In this document: piece by piece, positions 1-9,567 of the stretch
Layout: each line of letters starts with the position of its first letter
How positions within the stretch are numbered: the stretch's first letter is position 1
NCBI RefSeq assembly: GCF_900109945.1
Contig: NZ_FOBX01000019.1
Coordinates: forward strand, 62,001 to 126,000
Origin: Bradyrhizobium sp. OK095
GTDB lineage: Bacteria > Pseudomonadota > Alphaproteobacteria > Rhizobiales > Xanthobacteraceae
Direction: 5' to 3'
Length of the DNA: 64,000 bases
Made by a program: the position numbers and the translations under genes
The notes under the pieces: generated by a model
Database searches by the model: none
Seen by the model: the letters and a program-made list of their open reading frames with translations, nothing else
Told to the model about the DNA's origin: nothing

Positions 1-530
1 GCCTCTTCGCGGCCGTCGCGGCCAAAATACTTCTGGAGCAGGTACACCATCGCCCAGAGGTGACGGCCTTCCTCGACATTGACCTGGAACAGGTTGCGCA
101 TGTCATAGAGCGAGGGCGCGGTCTTGCCGAGGTGGCGCTGCTGCTCGACGGAGGCAGGCTCGGTGTCGCCCTGGATCACGATCAGGCGGCGCAGCATGGC
201 GCGATATTCGCCCGGGACTTCCTGCCAGGCCGGCTCGCCAAAATGCTCGCCAAAAGGAACGACGCGGTTCTCTTCCTGCGGCGCAAGCAAAATGCCCCAG
301 CGATAATCGGGCATGCGGACATAGTCGAACTTGGCCCAGCCGCGCGGATCGACGGAGTAAGCGGTGCGCAGGTACACCAGCGACTCCTGGAAGCCTTCCG
401 GCCCCATGTCGCTCCACCAATCCATGTAGCCGGGATGCCAGCCTTCGAGCGCTTTGAGCACCTGGCGGTCTTCAGCGAGATTGACGTTGTTCGGAATCTT
501 GGTCGAGTAGTCGACGTTCATGATGTTCAT
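1..530 (-). CDS. boxB: Benzoyl-CoA 2,3-epoxidase oxygenase subunit BoxB (partial, 3' end outside window)
   Basis: Read on the minus strand, an open frame begins MNIMNVDYSTKIPNNVNL and runs without a stop to the window edge (about 176 residues). The sequence fits the N-terminus of BoxB, the di-iron oxygenase that epoxidises benzoyl-CoA with electrons from BoxA; boxA is not in the window and would be expected to the left. The EEGRHLW stretch near residue 155 is the sort of Glu-x2-x-His helix that supplies iron ligands in this family. The ATG at 530 is preceded by AGGAG seven bases upstream; a second in-frame ATG lies at 521. It follows boxC on the same strand, separated by a dispersed palindromic repeat. 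Family assignment rests on sequence recognition plus the box context. Confidence 0.9.
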   Translation of the reverse strand, partial: MNIMNVDYSTKIPNNVNLAEDRQVLKALEGWHPGYMDWWSDMGPEGFQESLVYLRTAYSVDPRGWAKFDYVRMPDYRWGILLAPQEENRVVPFGEHFGEPAWQEVPGEYRAMLRRLIVIQGDTEPASVEQQRHLGKTAPSLYDMRNLFQVNVEEGRHLWAMVYLLQKYFGRDGREE

Positions 531-549
531 GGCCGTGCTCCTTGCTCCG

Positions 550-676
550 TCTCGTGTCCCGGACGCAGTGCTAGCCGCGAAGTGCTGCACTGCTGAGCCG
601 GGACCTATTGTTCGGTCCGTCTGGGTCCCGGTTCTGCGCAGCGTCATTTCATGCCGCAGCGCGCCCGGGACACGGG
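550..676. repeat. Dispersed palindromic repeat, class B (CTCGTGTCCCGG ... CCGGGACACG)
   Basis: Ends are inverted copies (CTCGTGTCCCGGACGC on the left, CGCCCGGGACACGGG on the right), with inner GCCGGGACC/GGTCCCGG-like arms. The same unit occurs at 16921-17066, 31997-32127 and 36677-36811. It fills the boxC-boxB intergenic space, so it may form a transcribed hairpin within the operon. Confidence 0.85.
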
Positions 677-679
677 TAG

Positions 680-2368
680 CTACACCCGCGTCATATCGAA
701 TTTCGGCTTCTGGCCGCTGCCGTAGCGACGCAGCGCGCCTTCCTCGCCGACGGCGTTGGGACGCTGGAAGATCCAGTTCTGCCATGCGGTGAGGCGCGAG
801 AAGATTTTTGATTCCATCGTCTCCGGGCCGACGAAGCGCAGGCTCGCTTCCATGCCGGTGAGACTGTCGGGCGAGAAGCTGGCGCGCTCTTCGAGGAACA
901 CGCGGACCTCGTCGTCCCAGTCGATGTCGTCCAGCGCGAAGGTGACGAGGCCGAGTTCTTCCGCCTGCTCGGCGTCGAGCGCGGTGCCCATCGTGGCTTC
1001 CGCGCGCTCGACATCGGACGGGTCGGCCTGGAAGCGCGATTGCAGACGCGTCAGGCCGTGGCTCATCGGATAGGGGCCGAAATTCATCGCCGACAGCTCG
1101 ATCGACGGCGCCGGGCGGTTGTCGCCCTGGCGCGTGCCGATCAGGATGTAGGAGCGGTCGGCGGCGAACACGAGCTCGGCGAGCGTGCCGGCGAAGCAGG
1201 AGCCGGGCTCGACCAGCGTCACCAGCGTGCGCGAGGTGACGTCGATGCGCTTGAGCACGCGCTTCCAGTAATGCCTGATTTCGTTGACCAGCCAGTGCGC
1301 CTTGTTGGCTTCGAGGAAGGCGTCGCCGGCGAGCACATGGGCGCGGTCGCCATGGCTCTTGAACACCAGCATCGCGATCTCGAGCTCGTTGATGCGCAGA
1401 TGCAGGATGGCGTCATCGAGCTCGCGCGCCACTTGCAGCGGCCAGAACGAAGCGCCCTGCGCCATCATGCCGTCGATGTCGGCTGGCGGCGCAACCTCGG
1501 GCGCCTTGATCGAGATGGTGGCGATACGCGCGGCGCGATCGATGTCGACGGTGACGAAGCCGTAGCGGATGCTGGTCTCGTCGATGACGCGCTTGAGCGG
1601 GGTCAGCGCAACGCCCTTGCCGCTGGCCTTGCGCTTCGAGCCATCGGCAAATTCCCTGGCGCGCTCGGCGACCTTGGCCTCGAGCTTCGAGTTCGGCGCG
1701 ATCTCGTCGACCAGACGCCATTGCACGGCGCGCTTGCCCTTCACGCCTTCCTCGATGGTGCAGAAAAAGTCGGCGTGGTCGCGGCGCACCTTGCGCTTGT
1801 CGACGACGCGCGTCAGACCGCCGGTGCCCGGAAGCACCGCGAGCAGCGGCACTTCGGGCAGCGACACCGCCGAGGCGCCGTCGTCGGCGAGGATGATGTG
1901 GTCGGTCGCCAGCGCAAGCTCATAGCCGCCGCCGGCGGCGGAGCCGTTCACCACGGTGATGAAGCGCTGGCCGGAGTTCTCCGAGGAGTCTTCCATGCCG
2001 TTGCGAGTCTCGTTGGTGAACTTGCAGAAGTTCACCTTGTGGGCGTGGGTGGAGCCCGCAAGCATGCGGATGTTGGCGCCGGCGCAGAACACGCGGTTCT
2101 TGGCCGAGCGCATCACCACGACCTTGACCTCCGGATACTCGAAACGCAGCCGCTGGATTACGTCGGCAAGTTCGATGTCGACGCTGAGATCGTAGGAATT
2201 CAACTTGAGCAGATAGCCTTCGAACAGGCCGCCGTTCTCGTCGACGTCCATGGTCAGGGTGGCGACATCGCCGTCGACCGCGAGCTTCCAGTGCTTGTAG
2301 CGGGATGGTTCGGTCTGGAAATCGATGAATGTCGCGCCGCCTGCGAGGCGCCGATCTTCCCCAGCCAT
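680..2368 (-). CDS. boxC: 2,3-epoxybenzoyl-CoA dihydrolase BoxC
   Basis: 562 residues from the chosen start. BoxC opens the ring of 2,3-epoxybenzoyl-CoA with two waters, giving 3,4-dehydroadipyl-CoA semialdehyde and formate. It is a long crotonase-superfamily protein. The CoA/oxyanion segments are visible: FCAGANIRML at about 94-103 and GSAAGGGYELALATDH at about 142-157; the C-terminal half (LVEPGSCFAGTLAELVFAADRSY) repeats the fold, as is usual in BoxC. I start at the ATG at 2368 (MAGEDRRL), preceded by GGGTGG; in-frame ATGs at 2395 and 2428 would put the N-terminus across the TGCA operator sites. Same strand as boxB and probably the same transcript; a promoter region lies at 2369-2484. Confidence 0.92.
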   Translation of the reverse strand: MAGEDRRLAGGATFIDFQTEPSRYKHWKLAVDGDVATLTMDVDENGGLFEGYLLKLNSYDLSVDIELADVIQRLRFEYPEVKVVVMRSAKNRVFCAGANIRMLAGSTHAHKVNFCKFTNETRNGMEDSSENSGQRFITVVNGSAAGGGYELALATDHIILADDGASAVSLPEVPLLAVLPGTGGLTRVVDKRKVRRDHADFFCTIEEGVKGKRAVQWRLVDEIAPNSKLEAKVAERAREFADGSKRKASGKGVALTPLKRVIDETSIRYGFVTVDIDRAARIATISIKAPEVAPPADIDGMMAQGASFWPLQVARELDDAILHLRINELEIAMLVFKSHGDRAHVLAGDAFLEANKAHWLVNEIRHYWKRVLKRIDVTSRTLVTLVEPGSCFAGTLAELVFAADRSYILIGTRQGDNRPAPSIELSAMNFGPYPMSHGLTRLQSRFQADPSDVERAEATMGTALDAEQAEELGLVTFALDDIDWDDEVRVFLEERASFSPDSLTGMEASLRFVGPETMESKIFSRLTAWQNWIFQRPNAVGEEGALRRYGSGQKPKFDMTRV

Positions 2369-2413
2369 GGGACCACCCTGAGCTTGATTATGCATTTTCG
2401 CCGTAGCGTTAGA

Positions 2414-2427
2414 TGCACAATAATGCA
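2414..2427. promoter_or_regulatory. Candidate BoxR operator TGCA-N6-TGCA upstream of boxC
   Basis: TGCA at 2414-2417 and 2424-2427 with a six-base spacer, embedded in GATGCA/TGCATC arms. From memory, BoxR/BzdR regulators recognise repeated TGCA elements. It lies 46 bases upstream of the chosen boxC start. A further isolated TGCA is at 2391-2394. Function is inferred. Confidence 0.65.
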
Positions 2428-2464
2428 TCTTTTTGAGCGCGTCTAGCCCTTAGACGAGACAATA

Positions 2465-2478
2465 TGCATTTTGCTTCA
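2465..2478. promoter_or_regulatory. Second, degenerate TGCA-N6-TTCA site upstream of boxC
   Basis: TGCA at 2465-2468, six bases, then TTCA at 2475-2478: one mismatch from the 2414 site. It lies just upstream of the end of the DUF309 gene. Possible second BoxR half-site pair; weaker evidence than the 2414 site. Confidence 0.4.
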
Positions 2479-2484
2479 TGTAGG

Positions 2485-3009
2485 CTACTGGGACCGCACA
2501 ATGGCGCTGAGCGCGATCCAGTCGGCCTTGGAGAGCTGGGGACGGCCGAGCTTAGCCTGGAGCAGCGCGTTGAGCGCCGGGACCGGAAAGCTCTCGACAA
2601 AGCCGTCGCCGCCGGCCAGCGCCTTGCGCGAGTTCAGCGCCCGCAACTCTGCCTGCGCCTCGCCGAACAGGCGCGCGGCCGAATGCGAGCGCTGCATCCG
2701 CAGCCGCAGATTTGCGTTGGCGACGTGGATGCAGGTGCGAAGCAGAATGCGCTCGCGCCCGCCTTGCGGCGCTGCGGCCCAGACCGCCTCCAGCACCTCC
2801 TGCGATTCCCAGAAATAGCCGCGGTCGTTGAGCGTGAGCCCGTAGCGCAGCGCCGGATGGCGCGCGGGCACATAGCCGCGGAAGGCCGAAGGCACCAGCG
2901 CCTTGGCCATGTCGAGCGTCTCGGAGTCGGCATCGGCCCCGGTCTCGCCGGGCACATAGGCCCAGCGCGGCCACGGCAATTGGCCGGTCGCATGTGAAGG
3001 CACATTCAT
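2485..3009 (-). CDS. DUF309 family protein in the box operon
   Basis: 174 residues. The helical DUF309 signature is clear: HPALRYGLTLNDRGYFWESQEVLEAVW at about 51-77, where the W-E-x2-E-V-L-E motif is the family core, followed by a second helical half (ILLRTCIHVANANLRLRMQR). Biochemical function of the family is unknown. A strong GGAGG seven bases before the ATG at 3009 fixes the start. It sits between the alpha/beta hydrolase (19 bases upstream) and boxC, on the same strand, so co-transcription with bclA is likely. A role in benzoyl-CoA metabolism is suggested only by position. Confidence 0.85.
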   Translation of the reverse strand: MNVPSHATGQLPWPRWAYVPGETGADADSETLDMAKALVPSAFRGYVPARHPALRYGLTLNDRGYFWESQEVLEAVWAAAPQGGRERILLRTCIHVANANLRLRMQRSHSAARLFGEAQAELRALNSRKALAGGDGFVESFPVPALNALLQAKLGRPQLSKADWIALSAIVRSQ

Positions 3010-3027
3010 GGATGTGCCTCCGCAGAA

Positions 3028-3846
3028 TCATGCGGCGCGTCCCTGAAGTCCCTGATCGTCGCGCAGGGCCGCCCTTGCAAATTGCTCAATTGCGTCAAGC
3101 GTCGCCCCCGGCGCTTCACGATGCGGGGAATGGCCCGCGTCTGAAATGATTTTTAAATCTACCGGACAGTAGCACTCTTCCTGCGCAATTTCGACCTGTC
3201 GCAATGTCCCATATTGGTCTTCCGCGCCTTGCACGATCAGAACAGGAACGCGGACATAGGCCAGATATTCCGAGATGTCCCAATCGCGGAACTTTGGATC
3301 GAGCCAGGCGCCGTTCCAGCCAACGAAGGCGTTGTCGACATCCTTGTGCCAGCGCGCGAGTTTTGCCTTGAGGTCCGTGGTCTCGAAGGTCGCCTTGATC
3401 GCGGCGATAGATGCCACCGAGATGTCCTCAACGATGAAATGCGGCGCGATCAGCACGAGGCCTTGCAGCCGGTGATCCTGATGCGCGCCGGCATAGATCG
3501 TCGCGATCGAGGCACCGTCGGAATGGCCGAGCAGCAGACCGCGCTTGAAGGAAATCGCATCGAGGATTTTCGGCAGCACATCCAGCGCCTCGCGCTGCAT
3601 GTAATCAAGCGGCCGCGGCAGCGCGACCTTACTCGACTGGCCATAGCCCGCGCGCGAGTAGACGAAGATGCCGGCGCCGGTGGCGTCTCGAAGCTTCTCG
3701 GGAAAATCGCCCCAGAGGCCGACCGAACCGAGGCCTTCATGCAGCATCACGATGGTCGGTGCGTCGGCAGCTTGCGGCGCCAGCCATTTGTATTCGAGGC
3801 TGGAGCCGCCGATGCTGAGGAAGCCGGTCGGGGGGAGATTTGACAT
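3028..3846 (-). CDS. Alpha/beta hydrolase of the benzoate cluster
   Basis: 272 residues from ATG 3846 (MSNLPPTGFLSI). Alpha/beta-hydrolase fold: LHEGLGS oxyanion segment at 35-41, nucleophile elbow GHSDG at 107-111 (Ser109), a likely acid in GAEDQYG and the catalytic His in DAGHSPHREAP near the C-terminus. The frame extends further upstream to 4167, but that part is a translated palindromic repeat, so I reject the long start. Alpha/beta hydrolases near box genes could hydrolyse a dead-end CoA ester or lactone; the substrate cannot be told. It follows bclA after a 247-base gap holding the repeat. Confidence 0.88.
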   Translation of the reverse strand: MSNLPPTGFLSIGGSSLEYKWLAPQAADAPTIVMLHEGLGSVGLWGDFPEKLRDATGAGIFVYSRAGYGQSSKVALPRPLDYMQREALDVLPKILDAISFKRGLLLGHSDGASIATIYAGAHQDHRLQGLVLIAPHFIVEDISVASIAAIKATFETTDLKAKLARWHKDVDNAFVGWNGAWLDPKFRDWDISEYLAYVRVPVLIVQGAEDQYGTLRQVEIAQEECYCPVDLKIISDAGHSPHREAPGATLDAIEQFARAALRDDQGLQGRAA

Positions 3847-3905
3847 GCTGTCACTCTTCTTCGTGCGCGCAGTTAGAACGAGATGCGTCCGCTGGCTCGG
3901 TCGTT

Positions 3906-4050
3906 CCCTCCCCCCTTGCGGGGGAGGGCTAGGGAGAGGGGTGCCACACAGGGACTCCCGCTGTGACGAAGAACATCTGGTGCGCGACAGCAAACACCGT
4001 TTGCTGGGCTTCCCCTCTCCCCTACCCTCCCCCGCAAGGGGGGAGGGAGC
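3906..4050. repeat. Dispersed palindromic repeat, class C (CCCTCCCCC...GGGGGAGGG)
   Basis: Two hairpins (CCCTCCCCCCTTGCGGGGGAGGG and, inverted, CCCTCCCCCGCAAGGGGGGAGGG) flank a spacer of about 100 bases. A closely related copy is at 60197-60355; shorter or diverged relatives are at 25637-25786, 28553-28700 and 43368-43470. It separates bclA from the hydrolase gene; nothing else is seen in this gap. Confidence 0.85.
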
Positions 4051-4093
4051 GCAGCGGAGTTTGGTGCAGCAGTGTGCATCGCACTGAGCGCTC

Positions 4094-5635
<1,542 letters not shown>

Positions 5636-5696
5636 GGTCGTCTCCCCCGAACTTAGAATTATAATTCATACAAAGACACTGCGACGGCTTGCTGTC

Positions 5697-5712
5697 AATG
5701 CTAGCAGGCATT
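5697..5712. promoter_or_regulatory. Inverted repeat AATGC-N6-GCATT between bclA and boxR
   Basis: Five-base arms AATGC (5697-5701) and GCATT (5708-5712) in the 138-base divergent promoter region. It resembles but does not match the TGCA-N6-TGCA spacing seen at boxC. A lone TGCA is at 5732-5735. Possible autoregulatory operator, low confidence. Confidence 0.3.
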
Positions 5713-5773
5713 ATGTTTCATTAAAACACGCTGCAAGGCCTCCTTTAAAGAAGGCATCCGCTAAAGAAGGTCC

Positions 5774-6682
5774 ATGATCGACAGTCCCGACGCCGAATCC
5801 CGATTTCTCGAACAGCTCGGCCAACGCGTGCGCACCATGCGCGCGCTGCGCGGCATGTCGCGCAAAGTGCTTGCCAAGGTCTCAGGGATTTCGGAGCGCT
5901 ACATCGCGCAGCTCGAGAGCGGCAAGGGCAATGTCTCCATCGTGCTGCTGCGCCGCGTCTCCGACGCGATGGGCGCGCATCTGGAAGATTTGCTCCCCTC
6001 GGCAGACCCGACACCGGACTGGCAGATGTTCCGCGATCTCCTGCGCAAGGCGACGCCTGCACAGATCGCGCAGGCCAAGGACCTGCTCGCCGGCGGCAGC
6101 GCATCGGCCCCACGGCGCGCGCCGTTCTGCGGCATCGCGCTGATCGGCCTGCGCGGCGCCGGCAAATCGACGCTTGGGCGAATGCTGGCGAAGAAGATCG
6201 GCTGGAGCTTTGTCGAGCTCAACAAGGAGGTCGAGCAGCAGAACGGCCTCTCGGTCGCCGAGATCATCGCGCTCTACGGCCAGGAAGGCTTTCGCCGCAT
6301 GGAGCAGGCAGCGCTGCAGCAACTGCTCGCGCGCAACGAGCTGATGGTGCTGGCGACCGGCGGCGGCATCGTCTCCGAGCCGCTGACCTTCGACCAGATC
6401 CTGTCGTCGTTCTACACGATCTGGCTGAAGGCCGAGCCCGAAGAGCACATGGCCCGCGTCCGCCGCCAGGGCGATCTGCGTCCGATGGCCGATGACCGCT
6501 CCGCAATGGCCGAGCTGCGCAACATCTTGCTCAGCCGCGAGCCACTGTATTCGCGCGCGACAGCGGTGGTGGATACGGCGGGGCTGTCGGTCGATGCGGC
6601 CGCTGCAAGGCTGATCGATGCGGTGCGGCCGGTGCTGCAAAACGAAGCCCGCAGCTTCGGGCTGCGGAGTGTGGCGCTGTAG
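5774..6682 (+). CDS. boxR: BoxR: XRE-type HTH fused to a shikimate-kinase-like domain, benzoyl-CoA-responsive regulator
   Basis: 302 residues. N-terminal helix-turn-helix of the XRE/Cro type (about 12-66, with SGISERYIAQLESGKGNVS), then a linker and a C-terminal shikimate-kinase-like domain with a P-loop GLRGAGKST (125-133), as in BzdR/BoxR proteins, where that domain senses benzoyl-CoA. Family knowledge: a repressor released by benzoyl-CoA. It is transcribed away from bclA, and TGCA-type sites in front of boxC and of the liv operon at 14.5 kb are its candidate operators. The globin gene follows after 2 bases. Confidence 0.92.
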   Translation: MIDSPDAESRFLEQLGQRVRTMRALRGMSRKVLAKVSGISERYIAQLESGKGNVSIVLLRRVSDAMGAHLEDLLPSADPTPDWQMFRDLLRKATPAQIAQAKDLLAGGSASAPRRAPFCGIALIGLRGAGKSTLGRMLAKKIGWSFVELNKEVEQQNGLSVAEIIALYGQEGFRRMEQAALQQLLARNELMVLATGGGIVSEPLTFDQILSSFYTIWLKAEPEEHMARVRRQGDLRPMADDRSAMAELRNILLSREPLYSRATAVVDTAGLSVDAAAARLIDAVRPVLQNEARSFGLRSVAL

Positions 6683-6684
6683 AA

Positions 6685-7077
6685 ATGACCGACAGCGACG
6701 CCGCAATCTCCATGTTCGAGCGGATCGGCGGCAGTGCCACGATCGACCTTCTGGTCGACCGTTTCTACGACCGCATGGATACGCTGCCGGAGGCGAAGAT
6801 CATCCGCGCGATGCATGCGGGCGACCTCGGCCTGATCAGGGACGTGCTGAAGCGCTATCTCACCGAATGGACCGGCGGTCCAAAACTCTATTCTCCCGAG
6901 AAAGGCCATCCGCGGCTGCGGCAGCGGCACATCGGCTTTACCATTGGCGATGCCGAGCGCGACGCGTGGATGGCCTGCATGCGCGGCGCGATGGAGGAGA
7001 CGGTCGCGGATGCGGTCGCGCGACAGGACCTCGATCGGGCGCTGTCTGGTCTCGCCGACTGGATGCGTAATCGATAG
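6685..7077 (+). CDS. Group II truncated haemoglobin
   Basis: 130 residues, normal for trHbII (TrHbO). Visible key residues: Tyr28 in LVDRFYDRM (B10), proximal His82 in RLRQRHIGF (F8) and Trp95 in RDAWMACM (G8), the diagnostic group II set; the GHP motif precedes F8. Such globins bind O2 or NO with high affinity. It starts two bases after the boxR stop, so the two are almost surely co-transcribed. A tie to the O2-dependent BoxAB step or to microaerobic life is plausible inference. Alternative start at ATG 6712 is possible but would lose little. Confidence 0.88.
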   Translation: MTDSDAAISMFERIGGSATIDLLVDRFYDRMDTLPEAKIIRAMHAGDLGLIRDVLKRYLTEWTGGPKLYSPEKGHPRLRQRHIGFTIGDAERDAWMACMRGAMEETVADAVARQDLDRALSGLADWMRNR

Positions 7078-7081
7078 GTGC

Positions 7082-7160
7082 GTAGCCCGGATGAGCAAAG
7101 CGACATCCGGGACTTCCCGCGACGCCTTTCCCGGGTATCGCTTCGCTCACCCGGGCTACA
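7082..7160. repeat. Dispersed palindromic repeat, class D (GTAGCCCGG ... CCGGGCTAC)
   Basis: Imperfect inverted repeat: GTAGCCCGGATGAGCAAAGCG on the left, CGCTTCGCTCACCCGGGCTAC on the right. It lies between the convergent globin and iclR genes and supplies the iclR stop codon (7156-7158), so it may also work as a bidirectional terminator. Confidence 0.75.
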
Positions 7161-7941
7161 GCAATTGCGACCGCACGGAGTCCGCGGCGTCGCGCAGCAG
7201 CGGCAGGAAACGCTCGATCAATTCCTGCGCCGGCACGCGATCGACATGGGCGCCCATATTGATGGCGGCGACGATCACATTGTCGTAACGGCGCACGGGA
7301 ACCGAGATCGAGCGGAAATGCGGCTCGGCCTCGCGGTCGACCAGCGAATAGTTTTGCGCGCGATCGGTGGCGATGCGCGCGAGCAGCGCCTTGGGATCGG
7401 TCTCCGTCTGCGGTGTTACTGCCTCGCGCTTCATCGCCTTGAGCCGTGTGGCGAGATCGGCATCGTTGAGCTGGCCGAGCATAGCGCGTCCGACCGAGGT
7501 ACAGAACGCCGGTAGCCGGTAGCCGATTTCGAGACCACCGGAGAACATTCGCGCCGGACTACTGCGCGCGATGAACACGACCTCATCACCATCGAGCACT
7601 GCGAGCGATGATATCTCCTGCGCCGCAGTCGCGACGCGATCGAGCACAGGCTGAAGTACGGCGACAAGCTGATTGGAGCGCAGATACGACGCCGCCAGCG
7701 TCAACACATGCGGCGTCAGGGAAAACAGTTTGCCATCGCCGGAGACGTAGCCGCCGCGCTGGAGCGTGAACAGCATGCGCCGGGCGGTCGCGCGCGGCAG
7801 ATCGGCAGCGCGAGCGAGATCGCTCAGCGTCATCGGTCCTGTGGTCGCGCCAAAACATTGCAGCAGGCGCAGGCCGCGATCGAGGCTCTCGACGAAATCC
7901 GTCGCGCGCTCGTCGGTCTCGCTCCGCTTCAGCTTGGGCAT
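7156..7941 (-). CDS. IclR-family transcriptional regulator (PcaR/PobR-like)
   Basis: 261 residues from ATG 7941 (MPKLKRSETDERA), preceded by GGAAG; the frame is open to 7986. Winged HTH at about 15-75 (MTLSDLARAADLPRATARRMLFTLQRGGYV) followed by the IclR effector domain with the common GRAMLGQL segment and NVIVAAINMGAHV near the C-terminus. The overall look is that of the PcaR/PcaU/PobR branch, which controls aromatic catabolism. It is divergent from the Rieske oxygenase, with a 25-base palindrome in the intergenic region that is its likely operator. Confidence 0.88.
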   Translation of the reverse strand: MPKLKRSETDERATDFVESLDRGLRLLQCFGATTGPMTLSDLARAADLPRATARRMLFTLQRGGYVSGDGKLFSLTPHVLTLAASYLRSNQLVAVLQPVLDRVATAAQEISSLAVLDGDEVVFIARSSPARMFSGGLEIGYRLPAFCTSVGRAMLGQLNDADLATRLKAMKREAVTPQTETDPKALLARIATDRAQNYSLVDREAEPHFRSISVPVRRYDNVIVAAINMGAHVDRVPAQELIERFLPLLRDAADSVRSQLL

Positions 7942-7998
7942 GGGCTTCCGGACAATCCTGCAAAATAGTGCTTGCTGCCTCTCCAAGGCATGTCATAA

Positions 7999-8023
7999 TT
8001 CGCCCATTCGTTCAATAGGCGAA
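7999..8023. promoter_or_regulatory. Imperfect palindrome, likely IclR operator
   Basis: Outer arms TTCGCC (7999-8004) and GGCGAA (8018-8023) with matching ATT/AAT inside; 18 of 25 positions are symmetric. It lies 31 bases before the oxygenase start and 58 before iclR, in the only gap between these divergent genes. Confidence 0.55.
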
Positions 8024-8054
8024 CAATCGCCACTCCACAAAGGATGCACTCGCC

Positions 8055-9413
8055 ATGATGAGCCAGGAGCAGAACGACCAGATCACCCGCACCGGGCCGA
8101 AAGACCCTTGCGGGAAGCTGATGCGGAGCTACTGGCAGCCGGCGGCGCTGGTGGACGAACTGGAAGGCGATCGTCCGATCCGCCCCATCAAACTGCTCAG
8201 CGAGAACCTCGTGCTGTTTCGCGACGAGACCGGGCGCTACGGCCTGATCGACCGCCATTGCGCGCATCGCGGCGCCGACCTCGCCTTCGGGCGGTTAGAG
8301 CATGGCGGTTTGCGCTGCGCCTTCCATGGCTGGCTGTTCGATGCCACCGGCCAGTGCATCGAGACCCCGGCCGAGCCGAAGGATTCAAAGCTCTGCCAGA
8401 ACATCCGCCAGCGCTCCTATCCCGTGGTGGAGAAGAGCGGCATCCTCTGGGCCTATCTCGGCGAGGGCGAGCCGCCGGCATTTCCGGAGCTCGACTGCTT
8501 CGTCGCGCCCGGCACGCACACTTTTGCGTTCAAGGGCCACATGGCCTGCAACTGGCTCCAGGCGCTGGAGGTCGGCATCGATCCCGCGCACGCCTCCTAT
8601 CTGCACCGCTTCTTCGAGGACGAGGACACCTCGACGGCCTATGGCAAGCAATTCCGCGGCGCATCGGCGGGAAGCGACCTGCCGATGACGAAAATCCTGC
8701 GCGAATTCGACCGCCCGATCATCAATGTCGAGCACACCGAATACGGCCTGCGGCTGATCGCTCTGCGTGAGATCGACGAGGAGCGAACGCACGTGCGCGT
8801 CACCAATCAGCTCTTCCCGCACGGCTTCGTCATTCCCATGAGCACGGAGATGACGATCACGCAGTGGCACGTGCCGGTCGACGATGAGAACTGCTACTGG
8901 TACGCGATCTTCACCAGCTATTCGAAGCCGGTCGACAAGCAGAAGATGCGCGACCAGCGGCTCGATCTCTATGAGCTACCCGACTACGTCTCGCGCAAGA
9001 ACCGCAGCAACGATTACGGCTTCGATCCGCACGAGCAGCAGACCGCGACCTACACCGGCATGGGCAACGACATCAACGTCCACGACCAGTGGGCGGTGGA
9101 ATCGATGGGCGCGATCCAGGACCGCACCAAGGAGCATCTCGGCACGAGCGACAAGGCGATCGTGCAGTATCGCCGCCTGCTGCGGCAGGAGATCGAGAAG
9201 GTTTTGGGCGGCCAGAAGCCCATGCTGTTCCTCGACGACAGCAACGCCCGCGCAATCCAGGGCCCGGCGACCATGGACGGCATCGGACCGACGCGGGGCT
9301 GGGAGACCTACTGGATGGAAGTCGACGTCAAGCGCCGCCGCGGCGCGCCGTGGACCGCGCCGGTGCCGAAAGAAATCGCGGACAACGTGCACCGGCTGAC
9401 AGCGGCGGAATGA
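8055..9413 (+). CDS. Rieske non-haem iron oxygenase, alpha subunit (phthalate dioxygenase-like)
   Basis: 452 residues. Rieske [2Fe-2S] ligands Cys69/His71 (CAH) and Cys88/His91 (CAFHGW); the mononuclear iron motif lies in GIDPAHASYLH (His179, His184). Length and lack of a beta-subunit gene place it with the alpha-only phthalate/vanillate/toluenesulfonate-type oxygenases. These hydroxylate or demethylate aromatic substrates using a separate reductase; no reductase gene is near. The next gene is a glutamine-synthetase-like ligase 154 bases downstream, a pairing reminiscent of aniline oxidation systems. Substrate unknown; control by the divergent IclR protein is likely. Confidence 0.9.
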   Translation: MMSQEQNDQITRTGPKDPCGKLMRSYWQPAALVDELEGDRPIRPIKLLSENLVLFRDETGRYGLIDRHCAHRGADLAFGRLEHGGLRCAFHGWLFDATGQCIETPAEPKDSKLCQNIRQRSYPVVEKSGILWAYLGEGEPPAFPELDCFVAPGTHTFAFKGHMACNWLQALEVGIDPAHASYLHRFFEDEDTSTAYGKQFRGASAGSDLPMTKILREFDRPIINVEHTEYGLRLIALREIDEERTHVRVTNQLFPHGFVIPMSTEMTITQWHVPVDDENCYWYAIFTSYSKPVDKQKMRDQRLDLYELPDYVSRKNRSNDYGFDPHEQQTATYTGMGNDINVHDQWAVESMGAIQDRTKEHLGTSDKAIVQYRRLLRQEIEKVLGGQKPMLFLDDSNARAIQGPATMDGIGPTRGWETYWMEVDVKRRRGAPWTAPVPKEIADNVHRLTAAE

Positions 9414-9431
9414 GGGTGATACTCTCTCCTT

Positions 9432-9512
9432 CGTCATTGCGAGCGCAGCGAAGCAATCCAGGCTGTCTCCGCGGAGGGATTCTGGATTGCTTCGCTGCGC
9501 TCGCAATGACGG
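9432..9512. repeat. Dispersed palindromic repeat, class A (CGTCATTGCGAGCG...CGCTCGCAATGACGG)
   Basis: Near-perfect inverted repeat of about 80 bases with the core GAAGCAATCCAG/CTGGATTGCTTC. A second copy is at 11026-11116. This unit is transcribed between the oxygenase and the ligase and can fold into a long hairpin. Confidence 0.88.
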
Positions 9513-9567
9513 AGAACGTGACAGGCGTTTTGCGTCCGTCGAGCATCGTGACTGAGGAGCAATCAAA

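Noticed and set aside
1040..2446. Long open frame (468 codons) opposite boxC
   Set aside because: Antisense shadow of a GC-rich gene; no motif, repetitive Arg/Ala/His-rich translation, and boxC on the other strand is certain.
5697..5735. BoxR operator of the boxC type between bclA and boxR
   Set aside because: No TGCA-N6-TGCA there; only a lone TGCA and an AATGC-N6-GCATT repeat with different spacing, so listed only as a weak candidate.
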